Origin: Nitrospirota bacterium
GTDB lineage: Bacteria; Nitrospirota_A; Leptospirillia; Leptospirillales; Leptospirillaceae
Direction: 5' to 3'
NCBI GenBank assembly: GCA_021838585.1
Contig: JAKCDE010000001.1
Span: 127,354-191,353, forward strand
DNA length: 64,000 bases
Under the pieces are notes generated by a model. It was not told the DNA's origin, did not search any database, and worked only from the letters and a program-made list of their open reading frames with translations. Position numbers and translations under genes: made by a program. Numbering within the stretch: position 1 is the stretch's first letter; each line of letters starts with the position of its first letter. Positions 44,710-51,934 of this stretch are shown here, piece after piece.

Positions 44710-45960
44710 CTAGACGACCTGCTCCGGCTTGTATCCTACATGCTTGATCATGAGCTCTTTCAGTCGGATGGGCGCTTCCGTGATGGGAAGCTGCGAATCG
44801 TATATCTCCCCACGGATTCCATTCCGGACAAAGCATTCGTGAAGCATCTTGAGCCCCTTGACATATTCGGGACCGGACCGCCGGACAACCCAGACAAGGT
44901 TCTTGTCGAGCTTTCCTTCGGCATTCATGTCGTCAAGCGCCTTGGCCAGACCTTCGCCCAGGGTCACATCGATCCGGGTGTTGCTGGCCGTTCCGCCGCA
45001 GACAAGGACCCCCTTCAAGCCGGGCTTCGACAGAATGATCCTTGAAATCCGGTACATTTTTTCCGCAGGCGGATTCCCTCCGATATCGGTCAGATTGGCG
45101 ATTCGAAGGCCGGCCTCGATCGCAGTTTCCGCCGTCACCGTTGAACCACCACCGCCAAAGGTCATCATCGCGATGTCTCCGTCGAGCTCCACATAGGAGC
45201 CCGCCTTGCCCCGATGATCTCCCTGGTCGATCAGGATCGCATCCTGCTCACGCTGCGTCAGCGGACGGCCCTGCGCGCTTCTCGCTCCATAGATGACCGC
45301 CGGATTAACGGAAGCGTCATCATCGAGAATGACGACGGCGTCAGCGGCCACAATTTTCCTCTTGTCTCCGGAGCGGGCCACAACGAGGGGATTGATCTCG
45401 AGAAGTCGGCTTTCCGATCCCCAAAATGCATTGTAGACACTGACGATCACCTCAGAAAGCGGGCGAAGAAGCTCCTTGTCGGAGAATCCGATGCCGACCA
45501 AAAACTGGCGGATCTGATAGGGATAGACGGATCTCACATCGGAGACGACATAGGTATGGATCAGTTTCGGATCGATTTCCTCGACATCCATTCCGCCATG
45601 TTCGCTGAAGATAATTGCGGGAGCTCTATCCTTCGTGGAATAGGTAACGCTCAGATAGAACTCCTTTTCGATGTCTAGCTTTTCCTCGACAAGAGCCCCG
45701 ATCGACTTTTCACCATAAACCTCCCGGGTTGCCAGGTCAGAAAAGACCTTTTCAACCTGGGACTTATCGGAAACGACCTTGACGGCTCCGGCCTTTCCAC
45801 GTTTTCCGACCAGCACCATCGACTTGATGACGACTCCCGACTCTTTCTCGACAAACTGGCGGACTGCATCATTCATCTCCGCGGAAAAGACATAACGAGG
45901 GACGGGAATCTTATACTTCTTGAAGATGGCTCCCAGTGCCTCGTGCTCATAAAGCTTCAT
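44710..45960 (-). CDS. ccsA: Citryl-CoA synthetase large (beta-type) subunit
   Basis: 416 aa ATP-grasp protein homologous to sucC. MKLYEHEALGAIFKKYKIPV start, VLVGKRGKAGAVKVV nucleotide region, LLEINPLVVARSGDKRKIVAADA metal region, and GGTASNTRIDVTLGEGL near the C-terminus. The second sucC-like/sucD-like pair next to acn and ccl, separate from sucCD beside frdAB, is the pattern of citryl-CoA synthetase in rTCA bacteria. AAGGAG lies about 10 bases before the ATG. Assignment as CcsA rather than a second SucC rests on context. Confidence 0.83.
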   Translation of the reverse strand: MKLYEHEALGAIFKKYKIPVPRYVFSAEMNDAVRQFVEKESGVVIKSMVLVGKRGKAGAVKVVSDKSQVEKVFSDLATREVYGEKSIGALVEEKLDIEKEFYLSVTYSTKDRAPAIIFSEHGGMDVEEIDPKLIHTYVVSDVRSVYPYQIRQFLVGIGFSDKELLRPLSEVIVSVYNAFWGSESRLLEINPLVVARSGDKRKIVAADAVVILDDDASVNPAVIYGARSAQGRPLTQREQDAILIDQGDHRGKAGSYVELDGDIAMMTFGGGGSTVTAETAIEAGLRIANLTDIGGNPPAEKMYRISRIILSKPGLKGVLVCGGTASNTRIDVTLGEGLAKALDDMNAEGKLDKNLVWVVRRSGPEYVKGLKMLHECFVRNGIRGEIYDSQLPITEAPIRLKELMIKHVGYKPEQVV

Positions 45961-46292
45961 CGGCTCTTGACTCCTTGAAATTGGGTATCGGAAGGGAATT
46001 TCATCTGCCGCTTATGGGAAAATTCCGCAGTATGATACTGAACAATGGGGGTCCGAGTCAAATCCGATAAGCCAAGATCACGAATTAGGGACCGTGGTGA
46101 TCCTCCGGAAGAGATCCATGTCGCCGACGGGCGAATCGCAAGTCCCATCCCGTCCGGACAGCAAGAGCCACATACATTCATCGGAACGGAGATCCTCGTC
46201 CCGAGTCAGAACGAGGTTTGATAGACGAAACCAGAAAGCGATCAGGGAGAATAGGTCTCGGAAATGGGGATCGACAGCCCGGGCAGAACGGG

Positions 46293-46316
46293 AGGGGCGC
46301 ATCGGCCCCTGTTTTT
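46293..46316 (+). terminator. Terminator-like hairpin in the ccsA/lexA gap
   Basis: AGGGGC, six bases, GCCCCT, then GTTTTTG on the plus strand. The gap 45961-46475 has no convincing gene. A plus-strand transcript beginning near the ccsA promoter region and ending here would be an RNA of up to about 280 bases; I recognise no known RNA family. Confidence 0.4.
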
Positions 46317-46475
46317 GTGTCGGAATCTTTTTTGCCGGATCAGGCACACGAGGAGGAAAGCCCTTGAAAAGAAGCTCACGAAAAACCAACGGATTCTGAA
46401 AGACTCATAGCCCGCAAGATGTCGCTGAGCTGACTTGGGCAGGTCATGAAAGATCGGATGCGCCCCAAAAGACCC

Positions 46476-46504
46476 TTGACCGCTCTGAATGGCTTTGTTA
46501 TGTT
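46476..46504 (+). promoter_or_regulatory. Promoter of lexA
   Basis: TTGACC (46476-46481), 17-base spacer, TATGTT (46499-46504). The predicted start of transcription, near 46511, falls inside the palindrome at 46507-46530. Confidence 0.65.
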
Positions 46505-46506
46505 TT

Positions 46507-46530
46507 TAAGGTGAACAAATGATCACCTTA
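46507..46530. promoter_or_regulatory. Putative LexA operator (SOS box)
   Basis: TAAGGTGA, eight bases, TCACCTTA: perfect 8-base arms, immediately downstream of the lexA -10 and across the predicted start of transcription. Autoregulated lexA genes normally carry such a site. The sequence differs from the E. coli CTGT-N8-ACAG box, but LexA boxes vary between phyla. ATG 46519 lies inside it, which argues for translation starting at 46555. Confidence 0.65.
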
Positions 46531-46554
46531 GCACCATATGGAGCCGGGACCGCT

Positions 46555-47181
46555 ATGGAGACCTCCGGGGAGACACTGACCACCAGGCAGGCGGAAATTC
46601 TTCATTTCATCCATCTGCACATCGAACAGCTCGGATACCCCCCCACTCTTCGGGAAATCGCCAACAAGATGGATATCCGGGGGATCAGCGCCGTCCGGAA
46701 ACATCTTGATGCGCTGGTTCGAAAAGGGCATCTCATTCGTAGAAAGGGTGCCCGGGCCCTCGATGCGGAGTCCCTTCTTCCTTCGACAGTCCCGGTCCCC
46801 GTTCTTGGCCGCGTTGTGGCAGGCATTCCGGTCAACGCAACGGAAAACCGTTTGGATACCATCGCGATCGACCCCTCCTGGTTACCTTCCGGACCCGTTT
46901 TTCTTCTCCGGGTCAAGGGCGACAGCATGAAACAGGCGGCTATTCTGGATGGCGACTATGTCCTTGTCCGTGCAAAGGAAACGGCGGAAGAGGGAGCGAT
47001 CGTGGTCGCCGAGATCGACGGAGAAACAACGGTCAAGAGACTCCGGAAAAAGGGCGGACGCCTCATCCTGGCTCCTGAGAACCCCGACTACAATGAAATC
47101 CCTGTCGCCGAGGGCAGTGCATTCCGCATCGTTGGGACGGTGTGCGGCGTCTTCCGCCCCTCTCTCGAAGGTTCGCATTGA
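46555..47181 (+). CDS. lexA: LexA repressor, SOS regulator
   Basis: 208 aa. N-terminal winged helix TLTTRQAEILHFIHLHIEQL with GYPPTLREIANKMDIRGIS. Self-cleavage site Ala89-Gly90 in GRVVAGIP; the catalytic dyad is Ser124 in KGDSMKQA and Lys161 in TTVKRL. It represses damage-response genes until RecA filaments trigger self-cleavage. ATG 46555 gives normal length, with GGAG 11 bases upstream; ATG 46519 would lie inside the operator. The gene downstream starts within its stop codon (TTGA), tying the rest of the cassette to LexA control. Confidence 0.95.
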   Translation: METSGETLTTRQAEILHFIHLHIEQLGYPPTLREIANKMDIRGISAVRKHLDALVRKGHLIRRKGARALDAESLLPSTVPVPVLGRVVAGIPVNATENRLDTIAIDPSWLPSGPVFLLRVKGDSMKQAAILDGDYVLVRAKETAEEGAIVVAEIDGETTVKRLRKKGGRLILAPENPDYNEIPVAEGSAFRIVGTVCGVFRPSLEGSH

Positions 47182-47834
47182 GACAGGCCCCGCTCCCCCC
47201 TTCCGGCGCACCTCCCTTGCCGCCACTTTTCCTGCAACAGACCTCGCTGCAATCGCCTCTCCTCCTGCAGGGAGAAGAACCCCGGCTCGGCATTTTTGTC
47301 CACCGCATCGTGGCATCCCGCCTTCTCGATCCGGCCGAATCCGGGAGTTCATGCCTCATTGTCTGCGGCGACAATGTCTTTTGGCCCGACATTATCGTGC
47401 AGAGCGCGAAAGCGGTCGCGATGGATCCGCACACGCTCCTTTCACGCATCCGGATCTCGCGAGCGGTCACAATCCACCAGTTCCACACGCTTATCGTCTC
47501 CCGGATCGCGGAAGAGCTCAAGAGATTCCGGGCATCGCTGATCATTCTGTCCGGCATCCTCCCCCTTTTTTCGGACGGGGCAGTTTCCGAGAGGGAGTCC
47601 TCAGGACTTCTGCTCTCCGTCATGACGACACTTCGCGGGGTCGCGCTCAGGAGAAGCGTCCCCTGCATTCTTCCCGTCGACCGCTGCGAAGCCGTGAAGG
47701 ACGCCCGTTCCGGGCGCCTCCTCTCTCTCCTGGAATCATTGATCGAGTCGGCAATTCTTCAGGAGCTGCCAAGGAACGAGAAGTCCGCTCCCCGTCGAAT
47801 CCCCGGGAAGCTCTTCGCAGACCAGGAGCCCTGA
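47178..47834 (+). CDS. Rad51/RadA-like protein without a P-loop
   Basis: 218 aa. The segment CGDNVFWPDIIVQSAKAVAM through MDPHTLLSRIRISRAVTIHQ (about 63-101) lines up with the RadA/Rad51 block that reads DTE.TFRPERI...GLDP..VL..I...RAFNS.HQ. A later LIILSGILPLF sits where Walker B (LLIVDS) belongs but lacks the Asp. The stretch before it (QGEEPRLGIFVHRIVASRLL) sits where a P-loop would be but has no GK(S/T). So it is a RecA-fold protein probably unable to hydrolyse ATP, like ImuA or SulA in concept. TTG 47178 overlaps the lexA stop as TTGA, with GAAGG six bases upstream. Proline-rich N-terminus. Confidence 0.75.
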   Translation: MRQAPLPPSGAPPLPPLFLQQTSLQSPLLLQGEEPRLGIFVHRIVASRLLDPAESGSSCLIVCGDNVFWPDIIVQSAKAVAMDPHTLLSRIRISRAVTIHQFHTLIVSRIAEELKRFRASLIILSGILPLFSDGAVSERESSGLLLSVMTTLRGVALRRSVPCILPVDRCEAVKDARSGRLLSLLESLIESAILQELPRNEKSAPRRIPGKLFADQEP

Positions 47835-48109
47835 TGGGACGGACGCTGCCCACCTTTACAATGAACGTCGACCAGACGCTGTCCGACCTCTCCCGATTCC
47901 GGAGAGCCCTCAGGCGAGAGGACCAGAGTCTTCTCGACGGCCTCTTCGCCGATGCGCGCCTTCATGCCCAGGCCGGCGCCTTTCTCTCTCCCGTGGACCC
48001 CTTTCCGGTGATCCTGCTCTGCATGCTTCTCGAAGAACGTCGCGAACGCCTCCTTCTCGAGGGCCGCATTCGGGAAATCGAGGATCGTGGTGAAGGCCAT
48101 TCGTCCTGA
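47834..48109 (+). CDS. Small helical protein between the RadA-like gene and polB
   Basis: 91 aa, unrecognised. ATG shares one base with the stop of the RadA-like gene (TGATG) and the 3' end overlaps polB by 20 bases, so it is translated within the same unit. Predicted mostly helical: QTLSDLSRFRRALRREDQSL, then PFPVILLCMLLEERRERLLL and an acidic C-terminal helix. No enzyme motif. A structural or regulatory subunit of the polymerase is a reasonable guess from context only. Confidence 0.7.
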   Translation: MGRTLPTFTMNVDQTLSDLSRFRRALRREDQSLLDGLFADARLHAQAGAFLSPVDPFPVILLCMLLEERRERLLLEGRIREIEDRGEGHSS

Positions 48110-50369
48110 AAGAACGGGATGGCTGCTGGATGTCTATCCCGCATCACAAGGCATGCTGCTCTGGATCCTGAGCGACAAGGGAGAGCGATTCCTCCGTCCA
48201 GTTCGATTTTCTCCCCGCTTCTACGCAGATGCGACAGAACGCATTCAGGCCCGGCTTAAAACCCTGCTTGGACGCCTCCGTCGTCCTGTTTCCCTCGTCC
48301 GAACGGAACGCGTCGATCTCTTTTCCGGAGCCCTCCGCCCCGTCTTCGAACTCACGACGTTGTCGCCGGCAGATTTTTTCGCGGTGATCAGAGCGGTGTC
48401 CTCCATTCCGGAGATCGTCCTCTACAATTGCGACATTCCCCTCCCTCAACTCTATTTCTATGAATCCGGGCTTTTTCCTCTCGCATTCTGCCGAATCGAC
48501 ACACTTCCGGACAGACGTGCACTTCTTGACTCCCCCTGGAACACCGATCCCCCCATGCCTCCTCTCCGGACAATAACCCTTGAGCTCGAATCGGAGGCCC
48601 CCCCCGGAAAGCATGGAGCGACGGAAGGACTGGTCGTCGAGAGCGACGGGAAGCGAAGGCTTCTTGACGGAGAGGATCCCCGGGAACTCCTGGCCACGAT
48701 CAACGCCATTCTGAAACGGGAGGATCCTGACCTCATTCTCTCCCGAAGGGGCGATGACCTGATCTTTCCCCGCATTCTGGCGCTTTCTGAAAAGATCGGT
48801 ATTCCTGTGGCCCTGAACCGGGGAGAAAGGCGGCCGATCTCCCCAGGAAGAGACCGCTCTTTCCTTTCTTACGGAAAGACTGTTTTTCGCGCAGGCGGTT
48901 TTTCCCTTTTCGGACGATGGCACCTGGACCAGAGCAATTCCTTCATCCTGAAGGAAGCGGGGCTTCCCGGGCTTTTCGAACAGGCCCGCGTCACCCGGAT
49001 CCCTCTCCAGCAACTCGCCAGAACCTCCACGGGAACCGGCATCACCTCCATGCAGATGGCGAGGGCCATCGCCTCCGGAATCCTTGTCCCGAAGGACAAG
49101 GGGCATCCGGAGGAATTCCGGAGCGGACTCGATCTTGTCGAAAGCGACAAGGGCGGCATGGTCTTCCTTCCCAGACCCGGCATCCACGAATCGGTCGTGG
49201 AACTCGACTTCGCCTCGATGTATCCCTCCCTGATGACGGCCTACAACATCTCCCCGGAAACGGTCAACTGTTCCTGCTGCCCTGCCAATCGGGTCCCGGA
49301 AAGCGGACACCACCTCTGCACGCGTCGGAGAGGTCTGATCCCTTCGGTTCTCGCCCCGCTCCTTGAAAAAAGACGCCGATACAAGGAGCTCAAAAAAACG
49401 GTGGAAGATCCGTGGCTCAGACAGGAGTACGAGCGACGCCAGGGCGCTCTCAAATGGCTTCTCGTCGTCTCCTTCGGCTATCTGGGCTACAAGAACGCGC
49501 GCTTCGGAAAAGTTGAAGCCCATGAATGCGTCACCGCTCTGAGCCGGGAAAAGCTTCTCCAGGCGAAAGAGGTCGCGGAAGAGTGGGGATACCACTTTCT
49601 GCACGGGATCGTCGACTCGCTCTGGCTGTCGCATCCCGATCTGGACGAAGCCGACTGCCAACGTCTCGCCGAAGCCATCTCCCGGACGACCGGCCTTTCC
49701 ATCGGAGTCGAGGGACTCTACCGCTGGATTCTCTTCTTCCCGTCGAAGGGCCGCCCGGGCCTCGCCGTTCCCAACCGCTACATCGGCGTTTTCCGCTCGG
49801 GCGAAACAAAAATCCGCGGAATCGAACTTCGCCGGAGCGATACCCCCCCTTTTATCGCAAAAATGCAGCAACGGATCGTCGACCATCTTTCCCTGGCGAG
49901 CGATATCGAGGACTACAGGGCCCGCCTTCCCGAAGCCAGACGACTGCTCGAGGAGGGACTGGTGGAGATCGCGGGAGGTCGCATCCCGGTTTCGAAGCTG
50001 GCCATCAGAAAGCGGATCTCGAAGGAGGCAGAATCCTACCGCAAGGCCTCCCTCCAGGCGATCGTGGCACAGGAACTGGCGGCTCGTGGAGAAGCACCCC
50101 ACCCCGGGGAACGCATCTCTTTTGTCATCACCGGCGAGGGAGATCCCGATCCCGCGTCCCGAGCCCGGGCCTACAACACCTTCTCTCCGGACTATAGCTA
50201 TGACCGGAAAGCCTATGCGCGCCTTCTCCGGGAGGCCTGCGAACCGATGCTCGACATCCTCGGACGCCCCCTTGCTTCCTCCCGCACCGTCCGGAAACCC
50301 ATCGAGACCCTCCTGAGGAAACCTCCGAAAAAATCGGAACCTGCGGAGCGGCCGGATGGCATGGTATAA
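48090..50369 (+). CDS. Family-B DNA polymerase with degenerate proofreading domain
   Basis: About 759 aa. Polymerase motif A VVELDFASMYPSLM (Asp about 373), motif B as KWLLVVSFGYLGYKN (about 455-469), motif C as HGIVDSLWL, where the canonical YGDTDS has lost its first Asp but keeps the second (Asp about 509); KIRGIE matches the KxRG motif. CSCCP and HHLC after motif A may bind metal. The exonuclease domain is eroded. Exo I reads TLELESE instead of DIE, Exo II reads SRRGDDLIFP without the N..FD pattern, and no clear YxxxD is seen. GTG 48090 is preferred to 48087 for spacing from GAGGA. Last of the coupled lexA cassette. The function, presumably damage-related synthesis, is inferred. Confidence 0.85.
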   Translation: MKAIRPERTGWLLDVYPASQGMLLWILSDKGERFLRPVRFSPRFYADATERIQARLKTLLGRLRRPVSLVRTERVDLFSGALRPVFELTTLSPADFFAVIRAVSSIPEIVLYNCDIPLPQLYFYESGLFPLAFCRIDTLPDRRALLDSPWNTDPPMPPLRTITLELESEAPPGKHGATEGLVVESDGKRRLLDGEDPRELLATINAILKREDPDLILSRRGDDLIFPRILALSEKIGIPVALNRGERRPISPGRDRSFLSYGKTVFRAGGFSLFGRWHLDQSNSFILKEAGLPGLFEQARVTRIPLQQLARTSTGTGITSMQMARAIASGILVPKDKGHPEEFRSGLDLVESDKGGMVFLPRPGIHESVVELDFASMYPSLMTAYNISPETVNCSCCPANRVPESGHHLCTRRRGLIPSVLAPLLEKRRRYKELKKTVEDPWLRQEYERRQGALKWLLVVSFGYLGYKNARFGKVEAHECVTALSREKLLQAKEVAEEWGYHFLHGIVDSLWLSHPDLDEADCQRLAEAISRTTGLSIGVEGLYRWILFFPSKGRPGLAVPNRYIGVFRSGETKIRGIELRRSDTPPFIAKMQQRIVDHLSLASDIEDYRARLPEARRLLEEGLVEIAGGRIPVSKLAIRKRISKEAESYRKASLQAIVAQELAARGEAPHPGERISFVITGEGDPDPASRARAYNTFSPDYSYDRKAYARLLREACEPMLDILGRPLASSRTVRKPIETLLRKPPKKSEPAERPDGMV

Positions 50370-50415
50370 TGGGGTCCATCGTCGCCAGGAACGCCTGGAG
50401 GAAGGAGCCCTATCC

Positions 50416-51441
50416 GTGACAGAATCCACGATCGAGGAAACAAAAAAGCAGCTGCGCATGCAGGCTCAGGGAGCCATGGCCCTCAACGTCGCCTTCATTG
50501 GCGTCGTCAACGGACTTTTCGAAGCCGTTTGCCGTCTGGGATCTCCGACGGCCGACGAAATCGCGCAAAATCTGACACTGGATCGGGGTTATGTGATGCG
50601 ATGGGCCGATGCGGCCTTCGCCTTCGGATTCCTTGACCGGGAGGGGGAGCGTTTCCGTCTCACCGAAAAGGGCGACCTGATGCGTCCCTCCCATCCCCAA
50701 ACCCTCATGCCGGTGGCCGTTGGTTCCGTACTCTCGACGCACATGGCCGACCGGGCGGCCGAGCTCATGCACACAGGAGAGCGGCCTGGAGAAAAGGTTC
50801 TCGGGGAACGAAAGAACATCCTGCCCTGGTTCGGGGCCATGCTCGAAGCTAATTTTTCCGGCCTTTTCGAGCGGGAAATATGTCCCAACCTCTCCGTCTT
50901 CAAGGAAATCGACAGAAAAGGCGGGACGGTCGTCGATCTCGGATGCGGCAACGGATGGTACCTTCGCTCCCTTGCCAGACGATGTTCCGGCATACGGGGG
51001 ATCGGACTCGACGGCTTCGAAGAAAATATCCGGCGTGCTACACAGCTTGCCCGAGAGCAGGGCCTCTCGGACCGGCTAGAGTTTCGGGTCGGCGACATCA
51101 AGACCTTCGCCCACGGGGGTCCCGTGGACATGATCGCCATGAATCGGGCCCTCCATCATGTCTGGGACGAAAAGGAGACAGTTTTCCGGATTCTGAGAGA
51201 TCATCTGGCGAAAAACGGAGCAGTCGTCATCTGGGAGCCGGCCTGGCCAGAGAATCCCGTCGACCTCCGGGAACCCCGCAAGCGCCCGCTTGCCGTCCAG
51301 AATCTGGGGGAACACGTCCAGGGGAACCATCTTCTTCGTCCGGAGGAGATCGCCGAGGCCTTCCGGGAAGCCGGAATGACCCCGGAGATCCATCTTTTTT
51401 CCGAGGGAGCGGAAGCCGTCGTCGTGGGACGGATCGCCTAG
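50416..51441 (+). CDS. SAM-dependent methyltransferase (O-methyltransferase-like, winged-helix N-terminus)
   Basis: 341 aa. N-terminal helical/winged-helix part (GLFEAVCRLGSPTADEIAQN, then YVMRWADAAFAFGFLDREGE) as in plant-type and hydroxyneurosporene-like O-methyltransferases. The Rossmann part has VVDLGCGNGWYLRSLA near 192, GLDGFEENIRRA, and MNRALHHVWDEKETVFRIL. Substrate unknown. GTG 50416 has GGAAGGAG eight bases upstream; the longer frame would overlap polB. It follows polB by 46 bases, so readthrough from the lexA cassette is possible. Confidence 0.8.
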   Translation: MTESTIEETKKQLRMQAQGAMALNVAFIGVVNGLFEAVCRLGSPTADEIAQNLTLDRGYVMRWADAAFAFGFLDREGERFRLTEKGDLMRPSHPQTLMPVAVGSVLSTHMADRAAELMHTGERPGEKVLGERKNILPWFGAMLEANFSGLFEREICPNLSVFKEIDRKGGTVVDLGCGNGWYLRSLARRCSGIRGIGLDGFEENIRRATQLAREQGLSDRLEFRVGDIKTFAHGGPVDMIAMNRALHHVWDEKETVFRILRDHLAKNGAVVIWEPAWPENPVDLREPRKRPLAVQNLGEHVQGNHLLRPEEIAEAFREAGMTPEIHLFSEGAEAVVVGRIA

Positions 51442-51450
51442 GAGAGCGAC

Positions 51451-51927
51451 TTGAAGAAACCGGGAAATCTCGCTCGAAGAAATTTGTGGAATGCGGGAAC
51501 ACGTCTGAAGGCCGCCGAGCTTTTTTATGCTCGTGGCGAATGGAGCGATGTCGTCCGTGAATGCACCGAGGCGCTGGACTTCACATTCAAGTCCCTCCTT
51601 CATGGCCTGGGACTCGAGGTTAACCGCTTTCAGATCCCAGGCGAGGTTTTTTCAAAGGAACGCCACCGCCTTTCTCCCGATCTGGCGGCGGACTGGGAAC
51701 GGATCGACAGGATCGTCGGAGCGGGAGCCTCTTCCGGATCTGACCCCGCTTCTCCCTTTGGAAATGGAGATTTCATGACCTTTGGCGAACCCTCCTTTTC
51801 ATCATCTCCCCAAGAGGCCCCATCGTCTGAATCGGCCCTTTCCGCCCTTTCGGACGCCCGGTACATGGTCGGGCTCGCCAAAGAGGTCTGCCGTCACCTC
51901 CATGGGATCAAGGGAACCGCTCCCTGA
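51451..51927 (+). CDS. HEPN-domain protein
   Basis: 158 aa. LKAAELFYARGEWSDVVREC followed by TEALDFTFKSLLHGLGLEVN and then HRLSPDLAADWERID is the helical HEPN pattern. These domains occur in toxin RNases, which carry an Rx4-6H active site, and in non-catalytic partners of nucleotidyltransferases. No obvious Rx4-6H is present and no MNT partner gene adjoins it. The middle (about 90-130) is a Ser/Pro-rich linker. TTG start has AGGAG six bases upstream. Nine bases after the methyltransferase, same transcript. Confidence 0.7.
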   Translation: MKKPGNLARRNLWNAGTRLKAAELFYARGEWSDVVRECTEALDFTFKSLLHGLGLEVNRFQIPGEVFSKERHRLSPDLAADWERIDRIVGAGASSGSDPASPFGNGDFMTFGEPSFSSSPQEAPSSESALSALSDARYMVGLAKEVCRHLHGIKGTAP

Positions 51928-51934
51928 CACACCC

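Noticed and set aside
44710..45960. ATP-citrate lyase subunit
   Set aside because: The protein is a stand-alone sucC-like subunit with a separate alpha-type partner and a separate citryl-CoA lyase; no fused lyase is present.
46078..46399. Overlapping frames of about 100 codons on both strands upstream of lexA
   Set aside because: No ribosome sites, no recognisable domain, and a terminator-like hairpin lies inside them.
48144..50459. 771-codon open frame antisense to polB
   Set aside because: Longer than polB itself, but its translation is low-complexity Arg/Gly/Ser/Glu-rich with no motif, while the plus strand shows polymerase motifs A, B and C. GC-rich codon use creates the mirror frame.
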